Shown here in pieces: positions 60,751 to 64,000 of a stretch of 64,000 bases of DNA. The translations under genes were made by a program, and so were the position numbers. The notes beneath the pieces were generated by a model that had not been told where the DNA came from, made no database searches, and saw only the letters and a list, made by a program, of their open reading frames with translations. The stretch spans positions 27,323,449 through 27,387,448 of the forward strand of contig NC_135553.1 in NCBI RefSeq assembly GCF_964340395.1, given 5' to 3'. This DNA comes from Glandiceps talaboti (Eukaryota; Hemichordata; Enteropneusta; Spengelidae). The stretch's first letter is position 1. The number at the start of each line of letters is the position of its first letter.

Positions 60751-61850
60751 GTTAAAGTAAAAAAATGCCAGATTGATTGCCTTGGTATTTGGTAGGGGCA
60801 TTACTTAGGATGTAAGATGGAAAATTGTTCAAATGAAAATGATTGCATCAGAGGTGTGCATTTTGTGTTTAAAAATGCATTTTGGGTCAAAAAATGTGAT
60901 TTTTGGTCAAGAAACTGGGCAGATTGTGTCTGAAATTTGGTGGGAACGTTCTTAGGGATGTGTAGATTAAGAATTGCTCATGATGGAGTGATTCCATCAG
61001 TGATATGAAAATTAGGTCTAAAAATGTGTCGTTTTGGTGAAAAGTCTAAATTCCAAAATTATTGAGCAGATGGGCTGGCAGGAGCATCCTTAAGAGTGTT
61101 TAGTTTAGGAATTGTTCAGGACGTGATGATCCCATTGGTGATATGCAAATTAGTCTTTTTGTTCAAAAGTCTATAATTCCAAAATTTCCGAGCAGATGGG
61201 CTGACATTTGGTGGGAATGTTCTTAGGAGTGTGTAGATTAAGATTTGGTCATGACATGATGATCCCATAAGTAATATGCAAATTAGGGCTAAAATGTGTC
61301 TTTTTGGTCAAAAATCAATAATTCCAAAGTTATTGAGCAGATTTGACTGAAATTTGATGGGGATGCCTATTAAGATGTGTACATGAAGGTGTACGCACAA
61401 CATTATCAACCCATCAGCAATATGTAAATTAGGTGTAAAATGTCAATTTTGGACAAAAACTTATATCTAGAAACTTACAGGATGAATGGGGCTCAAACTT
61501 GGTGGGGATGTTTCTGGAGGTGTTTCTGCAGTTATGGTTCAAAATATTTTGACAAAACTGGCCTTAGTGACCATGGCCATGCCCTTAGCAACAGTGAAAT
61601 GATGATGCATATTACAAAGATAACACCAGGGATGGGTGTGAATAAAGATTTAAAAAATGTATGTAAATATACCTAGCAACAAGACCACACCCATAGCAAC
61701 ATTCAAATGATGGTTCATATTGCGAAGAAAACTGGGAAGGCTAACCAAGTGAATAAAGATTCCAAAAATGTATGCAAATATGTCTAGCAACAAGACCACA
61801 CCCATAGCAACAGCCAAATGATGGTGTACATCATAAACATAATAACAGGC
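60751..61850 (+). mobile_element. Family A dispersed element, nearly complete
   Basis: Starts at the GTTAAAGTAAAAAAATGCCA region, lacking the 5' hairpin, and carries both module series (AGATTAAGAATTGCTCATGA, ATATGCAAATTAG; CATAGCAACAGCCAAATGA). The 3' GTTGTGCTACAATGCC end is missing. Confidence 0.75.
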
Positions 61851-62017
61851 TATTTTCAACTTTTTTTAGACTGAGGACATTTTATCTTTACAAGCAGCTA
61901 TCACAAAAGCAATAATTGCTATGTTTATATAACAACATGCAAAATCTAAGATTGACAGCATTTTATAGTTTTGTGTAAATGTCAGTAAGCAATTTATAGT
62001 GTATGGTAATTATATAC

Positions 62018-62221
62018 CTGGAGTATGGACACTATGTGTTTACACTTAAGATGTACAAACTCTTGACCTGCCACTGGGGTATATATACAATCTGAATCAG
62101 AAGCACATCCGTCAACATTAAAACATGTTACTTGAGTAGCTTGGATTTTGAATCTAGTGAATTTCATTGTAAGCCTGTCGGAACCAATTATTGCCTGAGA
62201 TCCAACTGTCAAGTTAGCAAC
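62018..62221 (-). CDS. Candidate internal exon of the same unrecognised cysteine-rich protein
   Basis: On the minus strand the frame is open for 68 codons between an AG at 62222-62223 (GGAACTTAG) and a donor matching consensus (CTCCAG then GTATAT). It begins and ends in phase 0, 204 bp. The product reads VANLTVGSQAIIGSDRLTMK, then VTCFNVDGCASDSDCIYTP and EFVHLKCKHIVSILQ: four cysteines and one NLT sequon, beta-rich, with no transmembrane segment. The alternative acceptor (TTGACAG) two codons in would also need testing. The acceptor tract is weak. Pairing with 57461-57751 is inferred from strand, phase and cysteine-rich character. Upstream exons, including any signal peptide, were not seen and may lie beyond the window. 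Confidence 0.4.
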
Positions 62222-64000
62222 CTAAGTTCCTTCCTTAAGGAGATCATGTCTCTCACTAAGTTGACCTTTAACCTTAAATGTTGACCAGTCACCTTAGATG
62301 TTTACTGTTATATGAGCCTGATGAAATATGCCTAATAATCATTCATTGTTTGCATAAGATTTTAACAAGGGCAAAGGTCAAGATAATAAACATCCCAGAA
62401 TGCTTTTCTGTGCACGTTTGATTGACATGTTTCAGTAAGTAAGTTAACACTACATATATTGCTGTATTCTTGTTACTTTTATTCTGTCTGTTAATATTTT
62501 GCATTGAATATTGTGAAAAAAATATTGTAATAGTAATTGTTATTGGTACAAAATTTCTATTAGGAGTGATGACAGTATATATTTTACTAACTAAATTTTT
62601 TCAAATATTAGCGTAAGATATGAATTAACTGAAACAGTCTATTATCTGCAAAATATTGATATTTATGGCATATGAATGTCAGCTAGTATCAAGATAAATA
62701 TTCCACCAGGAATAACATTTGTCCAAGTTTTATGTCCCAGTTTGTGGTTGTCTATAAGAAGATAGTATTTCTACAGCGTATGTAATTTGATTCGCAGGCT
62801 GATTTGTATTTATAAAAAAAATAGCCAAAAGAAAGTGTTGAAGTGACCTTGTGATCCCATCTTAGTAGGTTGCCATAGCAAGAGAGCAAGTTACAGCTCA
62901 GCCAGTCTGTGGTTAATTTGTAAAAATAGTCTGAGTGTAGAGAGGTCTGCTGAGGCCATGCAGCTGATTTGCATGCCTGATCAGACAAATACATCACCAT
63001 AACAGTGATTAACGCATAAAGAGTTATTATCTCAGTACAAGTATGTCTAATATTTTGAACTAAAAGGTCAAAAAGAGGAAGAAATATGACGACAGAGACT
63101 ATTCTATTACTTAATTAGTTTGTCAATGAAACTGGAATATAAGTGACAACAGGGTGAATGTATAGGTGTTCAATGTAAATCACAAAGTGTATGCATGCAT
63201 ATACCTATTGTGTACACATTGAGATTTGTTCATGATGAAATCAAAAGGATAATGTATGAAGCCATAATTAGTCTGTGAGTGAATTTAGCATAGAAGTGAC
63301 AACTTTTGATACAAACAGGGTGATTACAGCTGATATATAATGCATACATATACCCATTGTGTAGTCATTGAGGTTACAATGATGAAATTGAAAAGACTAC
63401 CTTCATTAAGTGTTCTAAACCAGAATAATGTTCTGTCACTTGTGAAAAGATAAGAATACTCATGATGTAAATTAGAAAGACATACAGGAACTGTTTAATG
63501 TGGATAAAACAACTGCAAGAATAATAAATTAATATCATTCCTAATGTCTTCAGGGTGAAATGGAAAGAAAACCCACATCTGACTAAAAAGTGCATGGTGA
63601 CCCAGTGTTTCCGTACAAAGGGTAATAACCCACATCTGACTAAAAAGTGCATGGTGACTGTCATTTGGTAATGATCAAATCATACATGCAACATTTTTCC
63701 ATAGTGATGAAATGGTTACTAGAGAGCAAGCATTGCAGTAAGGATTGATGGAGGAGTTATAATGGGTATGAATAATAAATAATTATGACAAGTGTTCAAA
63801 ATCATATGAACCATTCAATATGACATGTCAGTCACTGTACACAACAGGAAACCATCACAGAACATGTTTTCTATCAAAGCTTGAAAAATTTACCATTTGC
63901 CATCATGATCATTTGCCATCACTCCTGCCAGAGTTATTGTTACGCTTTATAAGGTATGAAATGGCGCATTACCAAGACAGAGTTAGGGATGAAATTGTAC
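62222..64000. other. Gene-free DNA to window end
   Basis: No supported exon. A minus frame at 62752-63000 has no recognisable domain. Confidence 0.45.
63571..63658. repeat. Short direct duplication (31 bp, 57-bp offset)
   Basis: ACCCACATCTGACTAAAAAG plus TGCATGGTGAC occurs at 63571-63601 and again at 63628-63658, separated by 26 bp. It makes a spurious repeated frame on the minus strand. Confidence 0.9.

Overview
This window is eukaryotic nuclear DNA from an animal, most likely a marine invertebrate. Three things point there. Two short stretches read as exons of conserved animal genes with proper splice signals. About a third of the sequence is minisatellite arrays. The remainder is AT-rich non-coding DNA full of microsatellites and dispersed repeats. 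I see no bacterial operons, CRISPR arrays, rRNA or tRNA genes. I cannot name the species from sequence alone.

Layout. 1-6340 (+ strand) is the last intron and last exon of SPATA20, a thioredoxin-fold/six-hairpin protein; the intron is almost filled by a 4.7 kb array of a 28-bp unit. 6341-32200 is intergenic. It holds triplet repeats, two 64-bp arrays, 40-, 42- and 31-bp arrays, a dispersed modular repeat (family A), a TIR transposon with TTA target duplication nested in one family A copy (PIF/Harbinger-like), a second TIR/foldback element (family C), and a decayed Penelope-like retroelement with a GIY-YIG domain lying between two (CATA)n tracts. 32646-32963 (+) is the first coding exon of a T-type (Cav3) voltage-gated calcium channel alpha-1 subunit. 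No later Cav3 exon was found, so the rest of the window is probably its first intron, more than 31 kb. That stretch holds arrays of 34, ~58, 39, 28, 40, 40, 42/43 and 49 bp, more family A and B repeats, and candidate antisense exons.

Antisense exons. On the minus strand, 62018-62221 and 57461-57751 look like two consecutive phase-0 exons of a cysteine-rich, probably extracellular protein I do not recognise. The second ends in a stop followed at once by two AATAAA signals. A weaker minus-strand candidate exon lies at 53732-53898. If the Cav3 interpretation is right, these are nested inside its first intron on the opposite strand.

Most long open frames here are translations of tandem repeats (triplets, CATA/ATGT tracts, units of 31, 39 and 42 bp) and are not treated as genes. 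The most noteworthy structures are the 5.5 kb 40-bp array with visible higher-order duplications, the fold-back in the 31-bp array, the 16-copy 39-bp array with almost no variation, and the unrecognised antisense gene.
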